Part shown: one piece after another, positions 19,916-31,736 of the stretch
Numbering within the stretch: the stretch's first letter is position 1
Layout of the letters: each line of letters opens with the position of its first letter
Origin: Bacillus timonensis
GTDB lineage: Bacteria > Bacillota > Bacilli > Bacillales > Bacillaceae_L
Length of the DNA: 64,000 nt
Reading direction: 5' to 3'
Assembly (NCBI GenBank): GCA_020171895.1
Contig: JAIVAN010000014.1
Span: forward strand, 1-64,000
Program-made: the position numbers and the translations under genes
The notes under the pieces: model-generated
Seen by the model: the letters and a program-made list of their open reading frames with translations, nothing else
Database searches by the model: none
What the model was told of the DNA's origin: nothing

Positions 19916-19944
19916 TTGAAATTGAAAAAGAAAAGTGTTAATAT
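19916..19944 (+). promoter_or_regulatory. Promoter of rplK-rplA
   Basis: TTGAAA (19916-19921), 17 nt, then TAATAT (19939-19944) with an extended TG at 19936-19937. Confidence 0.6.
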
Positions 19945-20019
19945 TGCAAAGGTCAGTATGTCTCGTTATAAAGGGACTAGCTAAGGCTATATTCTTTATT
20001 TTTATATAAGGGATGATGA

Positions 20020-20050
20020 GTGGGAGGGCAAAGCCCTATTACCACATCAC
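20020..20050 (+). promoter_or_regulatory. Candidate ribosomal-protein leader motif before rplK
   Basis: GTGGGAGG (20020-20027) and ACCACA (20041-20046) can form a GTGG/CCAC outer stem around an inner GGGC-AAA-GCCC hairpin. The same two boxes recur with identical 21-nt offset before rplA (20560-20586). The layout suggests an RNA site for ribosomal-protein feedback, most likely by L1, which controls this operon in E. coli; for this organism that is inference. Confidence 0.5.
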
Positions 20051-20072
20051 GGACTTTAAGGAGGTGTGTCTC

Positions 20073-20498
20073 GTGGCTAAAAAAGTAATTAAAATTGTAA
20101 AATTACAAATTCCTGCTGCAAAAGCAAACCCAGCACCACCAGTTGGACCGGCATTAGGTCAAGCAGGTGTTAATATTATGGGATTCTGTAAAGAGTTTAA
20201 CGCTCGTACAGCTGAGCAAGCTGGTTTAATTATTCCTGTTGAAATTACGGTATTTGAAGACCGTTCATTTACATTTATTACGAAAACTCCTCCTGCTGCA
20301 GTTCTTCTTAAGAAAGCGGCTGGTATCGAGTCTGGTTCTGGTGAACCAAACCGTAATAAAGTAGCAACAGTTAAGCGTGATAAAGTACGCGAGATTGCAG
20401 AATCTAAAATGCCAGATCTAAATGCAGCAAGTGTTGAAGCTGCAATGCGTATGGTTGAAGGTACTGCACGTAGCATGGGAATCATCATTGAAGACTAA
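20073..20498 (+). CDS. rplK: 50S ribosomal protein L11
   Basis: The protein is 141 aa from GTG 20073 (AAGGAGG 7 nt before), matching the family start (M)[14 protein letters not shown]. The N-terminal domain carries the proline-rich [25 protein letters not shown] segment (~19-43). The C-terminal domain binds the GTPase-associated region of 23S rRNA. L11 is needed for stringent-response sensing by Rel and is the thiostrepton-site protein. Leads the L11-L1 pair. Confidence 0.97.
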   Translation: MAKKVIKIVKLQIPAAKANPAPPVGPALGQAGVNIMGFCKEFNARTAEQAGLIIPVEITVFEDRSFTFITKTPPAAVLLKKAAGIESGSGEPNRNKVATVKRDKVREIAESKMPDLNAASVEAAMRMVEGTARSMGIIIED

Positions 20499-20518
20499 TC
20501 CTATGTGTTAATGTATTG

Positions 20519-20556
20519 GGGGTTGCGGATATGGGATTACCTATTCGCAACCTTTA
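20519..20556 (+). terminator. Hairpin with short T-run between rplK and rplA (possible attenuator)
   Basis: GGTTGCG (20521-20527) pairs with CGCAACC (20546-20552), with further pairing inside, followed by TTTATT. It lies in the 105-nt gap before rplA and just before the second GTGGGAGG motif. It could terminate part of the transcripts or stabilise the end of the rplK message. Confidence 0.55.
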
Positions 20557-20559
20557 TTC

Positions 20560-20586
20560 GTGGGAGGTTATTCCGCTAAAACCACA
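20560..20586 (+). promoter_or_regulatory. Candidate ribosomal-protein leader motif before rplA
   Basis: GTGGGAGG (20560-20567) and ACCACA (20581-20586) have the same spacing as the motif before rplK. The outer stem GTGG/CCAC is conserved, while the inner loop sequence differs. It ends 6 nt before the GAGGAGG of rplA, so a bound protein could block initiation. Confidence 0.5.
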
Positions 20587-20603
20587 ATCGAGGAGGAAAT
20601 AAA

Positions 20604-21305
20604 ATGGCAAAAAGAGGTAAAAAGTACGTAGAAGCTGCTAAATTAGTAGATCGTACTAAATCTTATTCAGTTGCTGAAGCAATTGAACTTGTTAAAAAAA
20701 CAAACACAGCTAAATTTGATGCTACTGTTGAAGTTGCTTTCCGTTTAGGAGTAGATCCTAAGAAAGCTGACCAACAAATCCGTGGAGCGGTTGTTCTTCC
20801 AAACGGAACTGGTAAAACTCAACGAGTATTAGTATTTGCTAAAGGTGAAAAAGCGAAAGAAGCTGAAGCTGCTGGTGCAGACTATGTAGGCGACAGCGAG
20901 TTCATCACAAAAATCAGCCAAGGTTGGTTTGAGTTTGATGTAATCGTAGCTACACCTGACATGATGGGTGAAGTTGGTAAACTTGGTCGTGTATTAGGAC
21001 CTAAAGGTTTAATGCCAAACCCTAAAACTGGTACTGTAACATTTGATGTAGACCGTGCTGTTAAAGAAATCAAAGCTGGTAAAGTAGAATACCGTGTTGA
21101 TAAAGCTGGTAACATCCATGTTCCTATCGGAAAAATCTCTTTCGAAGACCAAAAGTTAGCTGAAAACTTCGCTACAATTTATGAAACAATGCTTAAAGTG
21201 AAGCCAGCTGCTGCTAAGGGAACTTACATGAAGAACGTTGCCGTTTCTTCAACAATGGGACCTGGTGTGAAAGTAGATCCAACAACTGCTGTTGTTGCAA
21301 AATAA
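20604..21305 (+). CDS. rplA: 50S ribosomal protein L1
   Basis: This 233-aa protein starts at ATG 20604 after GAGGAGG. Typical N-terminus [16 protein letters not shown] and the conserved signature [20 protein letters not shown] (~129-148). It forms the L1 stalk near the E site and helps release deacylated tRNA. In E. coli it represses its own operon by binding the rplK leader. Confidence 0.97.
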   Translation: MAKRGKKYVEAAKLVDRTKSYSVAEAIELVKKTNTAKFDATVEVAFRLGVDPKKADQQIRGAVVLPNGTGKTQRVLVFAKGEKAKEAEAAGADYVGDSEFITKISQGWFEFDVIVATPDMMGEVGKLGRVLGPKGLMPNPKTGTVTFDVDRAVKEIKAGKVEYRVDKAGNIHVPIGKISFEDQKLAENFATIYETMLKVKPAAAKGTYMKNVAVSSTMGPGVKVDPTTAVVAK

Positions 21306-21311
21306 TGGATA

Positions 21312-21340
21312 TTGACTTTTGAAAAGTCATTAATTATAAT
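21312..21340 (+). promoter_or_regulatory. Promoter of rplJ-rplL with an internal palindrome
   Basis: TTGACT (21312-21317), 17 nt, then TATAAT (21335-21340): a strong SigA-type promoter right after rplA. A perfect 17-bp palindrome, TGACTTTT-G-AAAAGTCA (21313-21329), covers the -35 and most of the spacer and could be an operator. Confidence 0.75.
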
Positions 21341-21375
21341 AGATTTTGTTGTGAAAAATGAATACCATTTGAAAC

Positions 21376-21500
21376 CGTAGACAGTAGGAGCTGTTAACAG
21401 CTTAAATCTTTCCTACCGAGGTGTATTGATTCAAGCGCATATCTATGCGAACGACTCTATATACTACCTTCATGTCTGCAAGACATGAAGGTTTCTTATT
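21376..21500 (+). promoter_or_regulatory. L10 leader (ribosomal protein autoregulatory RNA) with attenuator
   Basis: The conserved blocks GTAGACAGTAGGAGC (21377-21391) and CCTACCGAGGTGT (21412-21424) are typical of the Firmicutes L10 leader, bound by L10(L12)4. A perfect 12-bp hairpin ACCTTCATGTCT/AGACATGAAGGT (21466-21477/21481-21492) is followed by a T-rich tract and would be the regulated terminator. It controls rplJ-rplL. The family is assigned from memory of its consensus. Confidence 0.85.
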
Positions 21501-21553
21501 TTATTTACACCGTTCGGTCTCAAGTGTCTGATAAATTTGTAGGAGGTGTAAGA

Positions 21554-22054
21554 ATGAGCAGTGCAGTTGAACAAAAGAAACATATCGTATCTGAAATCAC
21601 TGACAAATTCCGCCAAAGTAAATCAACAATCGTTGTTGACTACCGTGGTTTAAGTGTTGGCGAAGTTACTGAACTTCGTAAACAACTTCGTGAAGCTGGC
21701 GTTGAGTTCAAGGTATACAAAAACACGATGACACGTCGTGCTGTTGAAGCAGCTGAGTTAACAGGTCTTAATGATGCGTTAACTGGCCCAAATGCTATCG
21801 CATTCAGTAATGAGGATGTAGTAGCTCCTGCTAAAATTCTTAACGATTTCGCTAAAAAGCATGAAGCGTTAGAAATTAAAGCTGGTGTAATCGAAGGAAA
21901 CATCGCTACTCTTGAAGAGGTTAAAGCTCTTGCTGAACTTCCTTCACGCGAAGGTTTACTTTCAATGTTGCTTAGCGTTCTTCAAGCTCCAATCCGCAAT
22001 CTTGCTCTTGTATCTAAAGCAGTTGCAGACCAAAAAGAAGAGCAAGGCGCATAA
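21554..22054 (+). CDS. rplJ: 50S ribosomal protein L10
   Basis: The protein is 166 aa from ATG 21554 (AGGAGGTG 5 nt before); a longer frame from 21485 begins inside the leader terminator and is not credible. Family N-terminus [19 protein letters not shown], with [16 protein letters not shown] (~31-46). A C-terminal helix binds L7/L12 dimers to build the stalk that recruits translation factors. Autoregulated through the leader RNA. Confidence 0.97.
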   Translation: MSSAVEQKKHIVSEITDKFRQSKSTIVVDYRGLSVGEVTELRKQLREAGVEFKVYKNTMTRRAVEAAELTGLNDALTGPNAIAFSNEDVVAPAKILNDFAKKHEALEIKAGVIEGNIATLEEVKALAELPSREGLLSMLLSVLQAPIRNLALVSKAVADQKEEQGA

Positions 22055-22115
22055 TTTACTCGTTTTAAATTAAAAAACAAAACTATCATTGATAAATAAT
22101 AAGGAGGATTTTCAA

Positions 22116-22475
22116 ATGACTAAAGAACAAATCATTGAAGCAGTTAAAAACATGACTGTTTTAGAATTAAACGACCTTGTAAAAGCAATCGAAGAAGAAT
22201 TTGGTGTAACTGCTGCAGCTCCTGTTGCTGTTGCTGCTGCTGGTGGCGAAGCTGCTGCTGAGCAAACTGAATTTGATGTAGTATTAGCTAGCGCTGGTGC
22301 TCAAAAAATTAAAGTTATCAAAGTAGTACGTGAAATCACTGGTCTTGGCTTAAAAGAAGCTAAAGAATTAGTAGATAACACTCCAAAAGCTCTTAAAGAA
22401 GGCGTTTCTAAAGAAGAAGCTGAAGAAATGAAAGCTAAACTTGAAGAAGTTGGCGCTGGCGTAGAAGTTAAGTAA
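22116..22475 (+). CDS. rplL: 50S ribosomal protein L7/L12
   Basis: The protein is 119 aa from ATG 22116 (AAGGAGG 8 nt before). The N-terminal dimerisation domain (~1-35), Ala/Val-rich hinge ([18 protein letters not shown]) and C-terminal factor-binding domain ([20 protein letters not shown], ~66-85) are all present. It binds EF-Tu, EF-G and IF2 on the stalk. Second gene of the L10 operon, followed by a terminator. Confidence 0.98.
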   Translation: MTKEQIIEAVKNMTVLELNDLVKAIEEEFGVTAAAPVAVAAAGGEAAAEQTEFDVVLASAGAQKIKVIKVVREITGLGLKEAKELVDNTPKALKEGVSKEEAEEMKAKLEEVGAGVEVK

Positions 22476-22490
22476 TAGTTTGACAAATGT

Positions 22491-22521
22491 TAAAGCTCGC
22501 TGATAAAGCGAGCTTTTTTAC
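22491..22521 (+). terminator. Terminator of the rplJ-rplL operon
   Basis: AAAGCTCGC (22492-22500), a 7-nt loop, then GCGAGCTTTTTT (from 22508). Confidence 0.92.
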
Positions 22522-22550
22522 TCAAATATTATTCATAATCTTAAAGAGTC

Positions 22551-22578
22551 TTGAATCGGTTTTCATTACAGGTATAAT
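22551..22578 (+). promoter_or_regulatory. Promoter of rsmC
   Basis: TTGAAT (22551-22556), 16 nt, then TATAAT (22573-22578). Confidence 0.65.
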
Positions 22579-22654
22579 ATGTGTTGAATATGGATAGATT
22601 ACTTCATGGTGTTTATTTACATTCATTACTCTTATAAAAAGAGAGGTTACATAA

Positions 22655-23260
22655 TTGGGTGATCACTATTATACAAAGAATCCGTCAGTAAATAGTAATC
22701 CTAAAGTTTGGCAGTATGAGCTAAAAGGACATAGGTATACCTTCACTAGTGATACTGGTGTTTTTTCGAAAAAAGAAGTAGATTTTGGTTCAAAGCTTTT
22801 AATAGATACATTTGTTTTGCCTAGTTCTTCTGGTGATGTGTTAGATGTAGGTTGTGGTTATGGTCCGATAGGACTAACGACCGCTAAAGAAAACCCGGAA
22901 GTTCATGTTGATATGGTTGATATTAATGAACGAGCGGTGAATCTAGCTACTGAAAATGCGAAGTTGAATGGGGTAAGTAATGTATCAATCTATAGCAGTG
23001 ATTTGTTTGAAAATGTAACTAAAACAGGGTTTGCTGCGATTCTATCTAATCCACCAATCCGAGCTGGGAAAAAGGTGGTACATCATATTTTTGAAGAAAG
23101 TTTTAATCGTTTAATAATTGGTGGAGAGCTTTGGATTGTCATTCAAAAGAAACAAGGGGCTCCATCTGCGATTGAGAAACTCTCAGAAATCTATGGTGAA
23201 GTAGAAGTGGTTGAAAAAAAGAAGGGTTACTTCATTATTAAAGCTGTGAAAACTGAATAG
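22655..23260 (+). CDS. rsmC: 16S rRNA (guanine-N2-)-methyltransferase, RsmC family (YbxB)
   Basis: The protein is 201 aa from TTG 22655 (GAGAGG 8 nt before). Rossmann methyltransferase with SAM motif LDVGCGYGPIGL (~66-77), acidic MVDINERAV (~88-96) and catalytic motif LSNPPIRAGK (~130-139), typical of base N2-guanine or N6-adenine MTases. It is the short form lacking the N-terminal domain of E. coli RsmC, so the target (m2G1207) is inferred. Conserved between rplL and rpoB in Bacilli. Confidence 0.88.
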   Translation: MGDHYYTKNPSVNSNPKVWQYELKGHRYTFTSDTGVFSKKEVDFGSKLLIDTFVLPSSSGDVLDVGCGYGPIGLTTAKENPEVHVDMVDINERAVNLATENAKLNGVSNVSIYSSDLFENVTKTGFAAILSNPPIRAGKKVVHHIFEESFNRLIIGGELWIVIQKKQGAPSAIEKLSEIYGEVEVVEKKKGYFIIKAVKTE

Positions 23261-23537
23261 GTAAAAGGCAAAAAAATGTTGTTAATATAGGGTGTAATTT
23301 GTGTCCTTTTTTATAGTTGACGGATAATTTTACCTATGTTAACATTATATAATGCCAATATGTAATTTTTCCATAATAACTAATTTGTGAGTTAAATGTA
23401 TAAATATAGTTTGCATGGAAAGAATAATAAAATCAATAGTTCGTTTGATGGAAATGTGGTTTTCTAGTATGAAACCCTTTTTTTCTTTTTGTTTTTCATA
23501 GGTGTATGGTGTAAAAATATTTATTATAACGCTTGAT
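23261..23537. other. rpoB leader region
   Basis: A 277-nt gap without a gene. Candidate promoter elements are TTGACG (23317-23322) with TAACAT (23340-23345, 17-nt spacing) and a separate TATAAT (23348-23353) lacking a good -35. A pyrimidine tract (CCC then T-rich, 23476-23500) precedes the rpoB ribosome site. No convincing hairpin terminator seen. Confidence 0.4.
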
Positions 23538-23553
23538 TTGAGGGGTGAATGAG

Positions 23554-26500
23554 TTGACAGGTCAACTAGTTCAGTATGGACGACACCGCCAGCGAAGAAG
23601 TTATGCGCGTATCAGTGAAGTTTTAGAATTACCAAATTTAATCGAAATTCAAACCTCTTCATATCAATGGTTTCTTGATGAGGGTCTAAGAGAAATGTTT
23701 CAAGATATTTCTCCGATTGAAGATTTTACTGGTAACTTATCGCTAGAGTTTATCGACTACAGCTTAGGAGATCCTAAGTATCCAGTAGAAGAGTCTAAAG
23801 AGCGAGACGTTACGTACTCTGCACCACTTCGTGTAAAGGTGCGTTTAATTAATAAAGAAACAGGTGAAGTGAAGGATCAAGATGTCTTTATGGGTGATTT
23901 CCCATTAATGACAGAAACAGGAACGTTCGTTATCAATGGTGCTGAACGTGTAATTGTTTCACAGCTAGTTCGTTCACCGAGTGTCTATTATAGTGGTAAG
24001 GTTGATAAAAACGGAAAACGTGGCTTTACTGCGACAGTAATACCAAACCGTGGAGCATGGTTAGAGTATGAAACCGATGCGAAAGATGTTGTATATGTTC
24101 GTATTGATCGTACAAGGAAGTTACCAGTTACGGTTCTTTTGCGTGCTCTTGGGTTTGGGTCTGATCAAGAAATCATCGATCTTTTTGGTGAGAACGAATA
24201 TTTAAGAAATACTCTCGATAAGGATAACACTGAAAGTACGGAAAAGGCATTACTCGAAATCTACGAGCGCCTACGTCCTGGTGAGCCACCAACTGTCGAG
24301 AATGCGAAAAGCTTACTAGAGTCTAGATTCTTTGATCCAAAGAGATATGACTTAGCTAATGTTGGTCGCTATAAAATTAATAAAAAGCTGCACATAAAAA
24401 ATAGATTGTTTAATCAACGTCTTGCAGAAACTCTAGTGGATCCAGAGACTGGTGAAATTATTGCAGAAAAAGGTACGTTGATTGATAGAAGGACACTAGA
24501 TCGTATTATTCCAAATCTGGAACAAGGTATTGGGTTTAAAACTCTTACTCCTTCCGGTGGAGTAGTAGATGAGGATATCGTTCTTCAATCTATTAAAATC
24601 TATGCGCCTAATGATCCAGATGGTGAGCATGTAATTAATGTAATTAGTAATGCATATGTGGATGAGAGTGTTAAAAACATTACACAAGCTGATATTTTAT
24701 CTTCTATTAGCTATTTCTTTAATCTACTTCATCATGTTGGAGATACAGATGATATAGATCATCTTGGAAATCGTAGATTGCGATCTGTTGGTGAATTATT
24801 ACAAAACCAATTCCGTATTGGTTTATCAAGGATGGAAAGAGTTGTTCGTGAAAGAATGTCTATTCAGGATACGAACACGATTACTCCACAACAGTTGATC
24901 AATATTCGCCCAGTTATTGCGTCTATTAAAGAGTTTTTTGGAAGTTCTCAATTATCTCAATTCATGGACCAAACAAACCCACTAGCAGAATTAACTCATA
25001 AGAGAAGATTGTCTGCTCTTGGACCTGGTGGATTAACGCGTGAACGTGCTGGTTTCGAAGTTCGTGACGTTCACTATTCTCACTATGGCCGTATGTGTCC
25101 GATTGAAACTCCTGAGGGACCGAATATCGGTCTGATTAACTCTTTATCTTCTTATGCGAAAGTAAATCGCTTTGGCTTTATTGAAACGCCTTATAGAAGA
25201 ATTGACCCTGAAACGGGTAAAGTAACATCTCGAATTGATTATTTAACTGCAGACGAAGAGGACAACTATGTAGTTGCTCAAGCAAACGCGAGATTGTCAG
25301 ATGATGGTTCATTTATTGATGAAGACATCGTTGCACGTTTCCGTGGAGAAAACACAGTTGTTCATCGTGACCGCATTGATTATATGGATGTATCACCTAA
25401 ACAAGTTGTTTCTGCAGCAACAGCATGTATTCCGTTCTTAGAAAATGACGACTCTAACCGTGCATTAATGGGAGCGAACATGCAACGACAAGCTGTTCCT
25501 TTAATGAAGCCAGAAGCTCCGATTGTAGGAACTGGTATGGAATATGTTTCAGCAAAGGATTCTGGAGCTGCTGTAATTTGTAAGCATCCAGGGGTTGTTG
25601 AACGCGTAGAAGCAAAACAAGTTTGGGTACGTCGTTATGAAGAAGTAGATGGACAAAAGGTTAAAGGTAACTTAGATAAGTATCGTATGTTAAAATTCAT
25701 CCGTTCAAATCAAGGTACTTGTTACAACCAACGTCCAATCGTTTCTGTAGGTGATGAAGTCGTGAAAGGAGAAATCCTGGCAGACGGACCATCAATGGAA
25801 AGTGGTGAGTTAGCATTAGGTAGAAACGTTCTAGTTGGTTTCATGACATGGGACGGTTATAACTATGAGGATGCTATTATCATGAGTGAAAGACTTGTAA
25901 AAGATGACGTCTATACGTCTATCCACATAGAAGAATACGAGTCTGAATCTCGTGATACAAAACTAGGACCAGAAGAAATCACTAGAGATATTCCAAACGT
26001 AGGTGAAGATGCACTTCGTAACTTAGATGAGCGCGGTATCATCCGAATTGGTGCAGAAGTAAAAGACGGAGATCTACTTGTTGGTAAAGTAACACCAAAG
26101 GGTGTAACAGAATTAACAGCTGAAGAACGTCTATTACATGCAATCTTCGGTGAGAAAGCTCGTGAAGTTCGTGATACATCACTACGTGTACCACATGGTG
26201 GTGGAGGAATTATCCTGGATGTTAAAGTCTTCAATAGAGAAGACGGTGATGAATTACCACCAGGAGTTAACCAACTAGTTCGTGTATATATCGTTCAGAA
26301 ACGTAAAATTTCTGAGGGAGATAAAATGGCTGGTCGTCACGGAAATAAAGGGGTTATCTCAAGGATTCTTCCTGAAGAAGATATGCCATTCCTTCCAGAT
26401 GGAACGCCAATTGATATCATGTTAAACCCTCTTGGAGTACCATCTCGTATGAACATCGGTCAGGTATTAGAGTTACACCTAGGTATGGCTGCTCGTCAAC

Positions 26501-27114
26501 TAGGTATTCATGTTGCTTCACCGGTATTTGATGGTGCACGTGAGGAAGATGTTTGGGGTACGCTTCAAGAAGCTGGTATGTCTCGTGATGCAAAAACAGT
26601 ACTTTATGATGGAAGAACGGGAGAACCATTTGATAACCGTGTATCAGTTGGAGTCATGTATATGATTAAACTTGCTCACATGGTTGACGATAAACTACAT
26701 GCTCGTTCAACTGGTCCATATTCACTTGTAACGCAACAACCACTTGGTGGTAAAGCGCAATTTGGTGGTCAGCGTTTTGGTGAGATGGAGGTTTGGGCAC
26801 TTGAAGCTTATGGTGCTGCTTACACATTACAAGAAATATTAACTGTTAAATCAGATGATGTTGTTGGTCGTGTGAAAACGTATGAAGCAATCGTAAAAGG
26901 TGAAAATGTACCAGAACCTGGAGTACCAGAATCATTTAAAGTATTAATGAAGGAACTTCAAAGTCTTGGAATGGACGTGAAAATTCTTTCTGAAGATGAG
27001 AAAGAAATTGAAATGCGCGATTTAGAAGATGATGAAACTCCTGGCCATTCTGATGGTATTTCGTTAGAAGCTGTAGAAGATGAAGTTTCAAAAGATGTAG
27101 TAACGAAGGAATAA
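23554..27114 (+). CDS. rpoB: RNA polymerase subunit beta
   Basis: The protein is 1186 aa from TTG 23554, which follows TTGAGGGGTG at normal distance and gives the family start (M)[19 protein letters not shown]; the GTG at 23545 overlaps the ribosome site. The rifampicin-site segment [14 protein letters not shown] and [12 protein letters not shown] (~465-495) looks wild type. Later conserved blocks include [15 protein letters not shown] and [11 protein letters not shown]. It forms half of the catalytic cleft. Acidic C-terminal tail as in Bacillus. Confidence 0.99.
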   Translation: MTGQLVQYGRHRQRRSYARISEVLELPNLIEIQTSSYQWFLDEGLREMFQDISPIEDFTGNLSLEFIDYSLGDPKYPVEESKERDVTYSAPLRVKVRLINKETGEVKDQDVFMGDFPLMTETGTFVINGAERVIVSQLVRSPSVYYSGKVDKNGKRGFTATVIPNRGAWLEYETDAKDVVYVRIDRTRKLPVTVLLRALGFGSDQEIIDLFGENEYLRNTLDKDNTESTEKALLEIYERLRPGEPPTVENAKSLLESRFFDPKRYDLANVGRYKINKKLHIKNRLFNQRLAETLVDPETGEIIAEKGTLIDRRTLDRIIPNLEQGIGFKTLTPSGGVVDEDIVLQSIKIYAPNDPDGEHVINVISNAYVDESVKNITQADILSSISYFFNLLHHVGDTDDIDHLGNRRLRSVGELLQNQFRIGLSRMERVVRERMSIQDTNTITPQQLINIRPVIASIKEFFGSSQLSQFMDQTNPLAELTHKRRLSALGPGGLTRERAGFEVRDVHYSHYGRMCPIETPEGPNIGLINSLSSYAKVNRFGFIETPYRRIDPETGKVTSRIDYLTADEEDNYVVAQANARLSDDGSFIDEDIVARFRGENTVVHRDRIDYMDVSPKQVVSAATACIPFLENDDSNRALMGANMQRQAVPLMKPEAPIVGTGMEYVSAKDSGAAVICKHPGVVERVEAKQVWVRRYEEVDGQKVKGNLDKYRMLKFIRSNQGTCYNQRPIVSVGDEVVKGEILADGPSMESGELALGRNVLVGFMTWDGYNYEDAIIMSERLVKDDVYTSIHIEEYESESRDTKLGPEEITRDIPNVGEDALRNLDERGIIRIGAEVKDGDLLVGKVTPKGVTELTAEERLLHAIFGEKAREVRDTSLRVPHGGGGIILDVKVFNREDGDELPPGVNQLVRVYIVQKRKISEGDKMAGRHGNKGVISRILPEEDMPFLPDGTPIDIMLNPLGVPSRMNIGQVLELHLGMAARQLGIHVASPVFDGAREEDVWGTLQEAGMSRDAKTVLYDGRTGEPFDNRVSVGVMYMIKLAHMVDDKLHARSTGPYSLVTQQPLGGKAQFGGQRFGEMEVWALEAYGAAYTLQEILTVKSDDVVGRVKTYEAIVKGENVPEPGVPESFKVLMKELQSLGMDVKILSEDEKEIEMRDLEDDETPGHSDGISLEAVEDEVSKDVVTKE

Positions 27115-27183
27115 TTAAAAATATCTCACAACAATTGTAAGCAATTAGGGTAAAACCTGGAGATTAAGAGGGAGGTAGGCCCC

Positions 27184-30100
27184 TTGCTAGATGTAAATAA
27201 CTTTGAGTATATGAATATTGGACTCGCTTCACCAGATAAGATCCGTTCGTGGTCTTTCGGTGAAGTGAAAAAGCCCGAAACGATTAACTATCGTACGTTA
27301 AGACCTGAAAAAGACGGTTTATTCTGTGAGCGTATTTTCGGTCCAACAAAAGATTGGGAATGTCATTGTGGAAAGTACAAACGTGTACGTTATAAAGGTG
27401 TAGTGTGTGATCGCTGTGGAGTAGAAGTTACTCGCGCAAAAGTGCGTCGCGAGCGTATGGGTCATATTGAATTAGCAGCACCTGTTTCTCACATTTGGTA
27501 TTTCAAAGGAATCCCAAGTCGAATGGGTCTTGTATTAGATATGTCACCACGTGCACTAGAAGAAGTTATTTATTTTGCTTCTTATGTGGTTACTGAGACA
27601 GGTGATACTCCTTTAGAGAAAAAACAACTTTTATCAGAGAAGGAATACCGTGCTTATCGAGAAAAGTACGGTAACACCTTCCAAGCTTCAATGGGTGCAG
27701 AAGCGATCAAAAAGCTTCTCCAAGATATTGAACTTGAAAAAGAAGTGGACTCATTAAAAGAAGAGTTGAAAACTGCTCAAGGTCAAAGACGTACAAGAGC
27801 CATCAAACGTTTAGAAGTACTAGAAGCATTCCGACACTCAGGTAATGAACCATCTTGGATGATTCTAGATGTATTACCTGTTATCCCACCAGAATTAAGA
27901 CCTATGGTTCAGTTAGATGGTGGACGTTTTGCAACTTCTGATCTAAATGATTTATATCGTCGTGTCATTAACCGTAATAATCGTTTAAAGCGATTATTAG
28001 ATCTTGGTGCACCAAGTATTATCGTTCAAAACGAAAAACGTATGCTACAAGAAGCGGTTGATGCTCTTATTGATAATGGACGTCGTGGTCGTCCAGTAAC
28101 TGGACCTGGAAACCGTCCTTTAAAATCTCTTTCACACATGTTAAAAGGTAAACAAGGACGATTCCGTCAAAATCTACTGGGTAAGCGTGTTGACTATTCT
28201 GGTCGTTCGGTTATCGTAGTAGGTCCAAACTTGAAAATGTATCAGTGTGGATTACCTAAAGAGATGGCTCTTGAATTATTCAAGCCTTTTGTAATGAAAG
28301 AGCTAGTTGAAAAAGGTCTTGCGCATAATATTAAAAGTGCAAAGCGTAAAATTGAGAGAGTCCAACCAGAAGTTTGGGATGTTTTAGAGTCTGTTATTAG
28401 AGAGCATCCGGTATTACTAAACCGTGCCCCTACATTACATAGACTTGGAATCCAAGCATTCGAACCTACACTTGTAGAAGGACGCGCAATCCGATTGCAC
28501 CCTCTTGTTTGTACAGCATATAACGCGGACTTTGACGGTGACCAAATGGCTGTTCACGTTCCGTTATCAGCAGAAGCTCAAGCAGAGGCACGCATATTAA
28601 TGTTAGCTGCTCAAAACATTCTTAACCCTAAGGATGGTAAACCTGTTGTAACACCATCTCAAGATATGGTATTAGGTAACTATTACTTAACGCTAGAGAG
28701 AAAAGGTGCTGTCGGAGAAGGAATGGTGTTCAAGGACACAAATGAAGCACTGTTAGCATATCAAAATGGCTATGTACATCTTCATACAAGAGTAGCTGTG
28801 CATGCAGGATCATTAAATAATGAGACATTTACTGAAGAACAGAATAATAAATTAATCATCACAACCGTTGGTAAAATGATCTTTAATGAAATTTTACCGA
28901 AGTCTTTCCCTTACATTAATGAACCTACAAAATTCAATCTTGAAGTTGAAACTCCGAGTAAGTATTTTGTGTCAAAAGGTGAAAATGTTAAGGAATTGAT
29001 TGAAAATCAAGAGGTTGTTGATCCGTTCAAGAAGAAAATCTTAGGAAATATCATTGCTGAAGTATTTAAGCGTTTCAAGATTACTGAAACGTCAAAAATG
29101 CTTGACCGTATGAAAAATCTAGGATTTAGACATTCAACAAAAGCAGGTATCACTGTTGGTGTATCTGATATCGTTGTTTTACGTGAGAAAGAAACAATCC
29201 TTACTGAAGCTCAAGGGAAAGTAGATAATGTATTAAAACAATTCAGACGTGGTCTAATCACTGAAGAAGAAAGATATGACCGAGTTATATCCATTTGGAG
29301 TGCTGCAAAAGATACAATCCAAGGCAAATTAATGGAATCTCTTGATAAGCACAATCCAATCTTCATGATGAGTGATTCAGGTGCCCGTGGTAACGCATCT
29401 AACTTTACACAGCTTGCTGGTATGCGTGGACTAATGGCCAACCCGGCTGGACGTATTATTGAATTACCGATCAAATCAAGCTTCCGTGAAGGATTAACAG
29501 TACTTGAGTACTTTATCTCTACTCACGGTGCTCGTAAAGGTCTTGCAGATACTGCCTTAAAAACTGCCGATTCTGGTTACTTAACGCGTCGTCTAGTAGA
29601 TGTTGCACAAGATGTAATTGTACGTGAAGATGATTGTGGTACAGATCGTGGATTGTTAGTTAAGTCGTTAAAAGATGGTACAGAAGTAATTGAACCATTA
29701 GAAGAACGTTTAATTGGTCGTTATGCAAGAAAGGCAGTTAGACATCCAGAAACAAATGAAGTGATAGTTAGTGAAAACGATCTAATTACAGAAGATCTTT
29801 CTAGAATCATTATTGAAGCTGGTTTAGAACAAGTATGGATAAGATCTGCATTTACATGTAACACTCGACATGGAGTTTGTAAGAAATGTTATGGTCGTAA
29901 CCTAGCAACAGGTTCTGAGGTTGAAGTGGGAGAGGCAGTTGGAATCATTGCAGCTCAATCAATTGGAGAACCTGGTACACAGTTAACGATGCGTACGTTC
30001 CATACAGGTGGGGTAGCAGGAGACGATATCACTCAAGGTTTACCTCGTATCCAGGAGTTATTCGAAGCTCGAAACCCTAAAGGTCAAGCAGTTATCTCTG

Positions 30101-30780
30101 AGATTGATGGAACTGTTTCTTCGATTACTGAAGTAAGAGATAAACAGCATGAAATTGTGATTCAAGGAGAAGTAGAGTCTCGTACCTTCACTGCGCCATA
30201 TAGCGCAAGACTAAAAGTGACTGAAGGCCAACAAATTGAACGTGGTCAAGAACTTACAGAGGGATCTATTGATCCTAAGGAATTACTGAAAGTGAAAGAT
30301 ATGACTGCAGTTCAAGAATACCTGCTACGCGAAGTACAAAAAGTATACCGTATGCAAGGGGTAGAAATTGGTGATAAGCACGTTGAGGTTATGGTAAGAC
30401 AAATGCTTCGTAAAGTGCGTGTTATGGACGCTGGTGAAACAGATGTATTACCAGGTTCATTACTAGATGTTCATCAATTTACTGATGCTAACCAAAAAGT
30501 TTTACTTGATGGTAAAGCGCCAGCTACAGGTAGACCAGTATTACTAGGAATTACAAAAGCTTCTCTTGAAACAGATTCATTCTTATCTGCAGCGTCGTTC
30601 CAAGAAACTACAAGAGTACTAACTGATGCAGCAATTAAAGGTAAGCGCGATGAGTTACTAGGGTTAAAAGAAAATGTAATTATTGGTAAACTCGTTCCTG
30701 CTGGTACCGGTATGAATAGATATAGAAAAGCAGAACCAGTACTTCAAACTGAGTCTGAAGAAACTGTTCCTGCCGAATAA
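27184..30780 (+). CDS. rpoC: RNA polymerase subunit beta'
   Basis: The protein is 1198 aa from TTG 27184 (GGGAGG nearby). The N-terminal zinc site [20 protein letters not shown] (~60-79), the Mg-binding catalytic motif NADFDGDQM (~447-455), the trigger-loop region and a second zinc site (CKKC... around 885-905, after CGTDRG at ~818) are visible. It lies 69 nt after rpoB, one transcription unit. Confidence 0.99.
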   Translation: MLDVNNFEYMNIGLASPDKIRSWSFGEVKKPETINYRTLRPEKDGLFCERIFGPTKDWECHCGKYKRVRYKGVVCDRCGVEVTRAKVRRERMGHIELAAPVSHIWYFKGIPSRMGLVLDMSPRALEEVIYFASYVVTETGDTPLEKKQLLSEKEYRAYREKYGNTFQASMGAEAIKKLLQDIELEKEVDSLKEELKTAQGQRRTRAIKRLEVLEAFRHSGNEPSWMILDVLPVIPPELRPMVQLDGGRFATSDLNDLYRRVINRNNRLKRLLDLGAPSIIVQNEKRMLQEAVDALIDNGRRGRPVTGPGNRPLKSLSHMLKGKQGRFRQNLLGKRVDYSGRSVIVVGPNLKMYQCGLPKEMALELFKPFVMKELVEKGLAHNIKSAKRKIERVQPEVWDVLESVIREHPVLLNRAPTLHRLGIQAFEPTLVEGRAIRLHPLVCTAYNADFDGDQMAVHVPLSAEAQAEARILMLAAQNILNPKDGKPVVTPSQDMVLGNYYLTLERKGAVGEGMVFKDTNEALLAYQNGYVHLHTRVAVHAGSLNNETFTEEQNNKLIITTVGKMIFNEILPKSFPYINEPTKFNLEVETPSKYFVSKGENVKELIENQEVVDPFKKKILGNIIAEVFKRFKITETSKMLDRMKNLGFRHSTKAGITVGVSDIVVLREKETILTEAQGKVDNVLKQFRRGLITEEERYDRVISIWSAAKDTIQGKLMESLDKHNPIFMMSDSGARGNASNFTQLAGMRGLMANPAGRIIELPIKSSFREGLTVLEYFISTHGARKGLADTALKTADSGYLTRRLVDVAQDVIVREDDCGTDRGLLVKSLKDGTEVIEPLEERLIGRYARKAVRHPETNEVIVSENDLITEDLSRIIIEAGLEQVWIRSAFTCNTRHGVCKKCYGRNLATGSEVEVGEAVGIIAAQSIGEPGTQLTMRTFHTGGVAGDDITQGLPRIQELFEARNPKGQAVISEIDGTVSSITEVRDKQHEIVIQGEVESRTFTAPYSARLKVTEGQQIERGQELTEGSIDPKELLKVKDMTAVQEYLLREVQKVYRMQGVEIGDKHVEVMVRQMLRKVRVMDAGETDVLPGSLLDVHQFTDANQKVLLDGKAPATGRPVLLGITKASLETDSFLSAASFQETTRVLTDAAIKGKRDELLGLKENVIIGKLVPAGTGMNRYRKAEPVLQTESEETVPAE

Positions 30781-30835
30781 GAGAACATTTTAAGAGTTGG
30801 GTGTTAACCTATGAGAAAGAAAATTTTAATCATGG

Positions 30836-30865
30836 TTGACATCCCTCTCTTAGAAATGTTACTAT
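30836..30865 (+). promoter_or_regulatory. Promoter before rplGB-rpsL
   Basis: TTGACA (30836-30841), 18 nt, then TACTAT (30860-30865) with an extended TG at 30857-30858. It lies between rpoC and the str operon. Confidence 0.7.
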
Positions 30866-30911
30866 ATCCAAGGTGCTTCTAAAAAACCTGATACTTTGGA
30901 GGATATCTTTT

Positions 30912-31160
30912 ATGTCTTATGAAAAAGTATTACAGGCAAATAAGATAATCATAGGTACAAAGCAAACAGTTAAAGCAATACAGTCTTCTGAAGTACTTGA
31001 GGTACTAATTGCTGAAGATGCAGATCGGAAGGTTACGAGTAAAGTTTTACAAGTAGCTCAAGAGAAAAACATCCCAGTAGTAAAGGTAGACTCTATGAAA
31101 AAGCTTGGAAAAGCTTGTGGAATAGAAGTTGGAGCTTCAACTGTAGCTATAATTAAGTAA
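30912..31160 (+). CDS. rplGB: L7Ae-family K-turn-binding ribosomal protein (YbxF)
   Basis: The protein is 82 aa from ATG 30912 (GGAGG 9 nt before); a 13-residue longer frame lacks a site. The L7Ae fold signature is visible in [26 protein letters not shown] (~11-36) and [21 protein letters not shown]. The B. subtilis homologue binds kink-turn RNA and is a ribosome-associated paralogue of YlxQ. Always directly before rpsL in Bacilli. Confidence 0.93.
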   Translation: MSYEKVLQANKIIIGTKQTVKAIQSSEVLEVLIAEDADRKVTSKVLQVAQEKNIPVVKVDSMKKLGKACGIEVGASTVAIIK

Positions 31161-31695
<535 letters not shown>

Positions 31696-31736
31696 TGAAC
31701 TACTAATAATATATATACATGAAAGGAGGAAAAATA

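Noticed and set aside
23545-23553. GTG 23545 as rpoB start
   Set aside because: It lies inside the GAGGGGTG ribosome site; TTG 23554 gives the conserved N-terminus.
24496-24687. Minus-strand open frames inside rpoB, rpoC, clpC, fusA and ribosomal genes
   Set aside because: They are shadows of strongly conserved sense genes without ribosome sites or family features.
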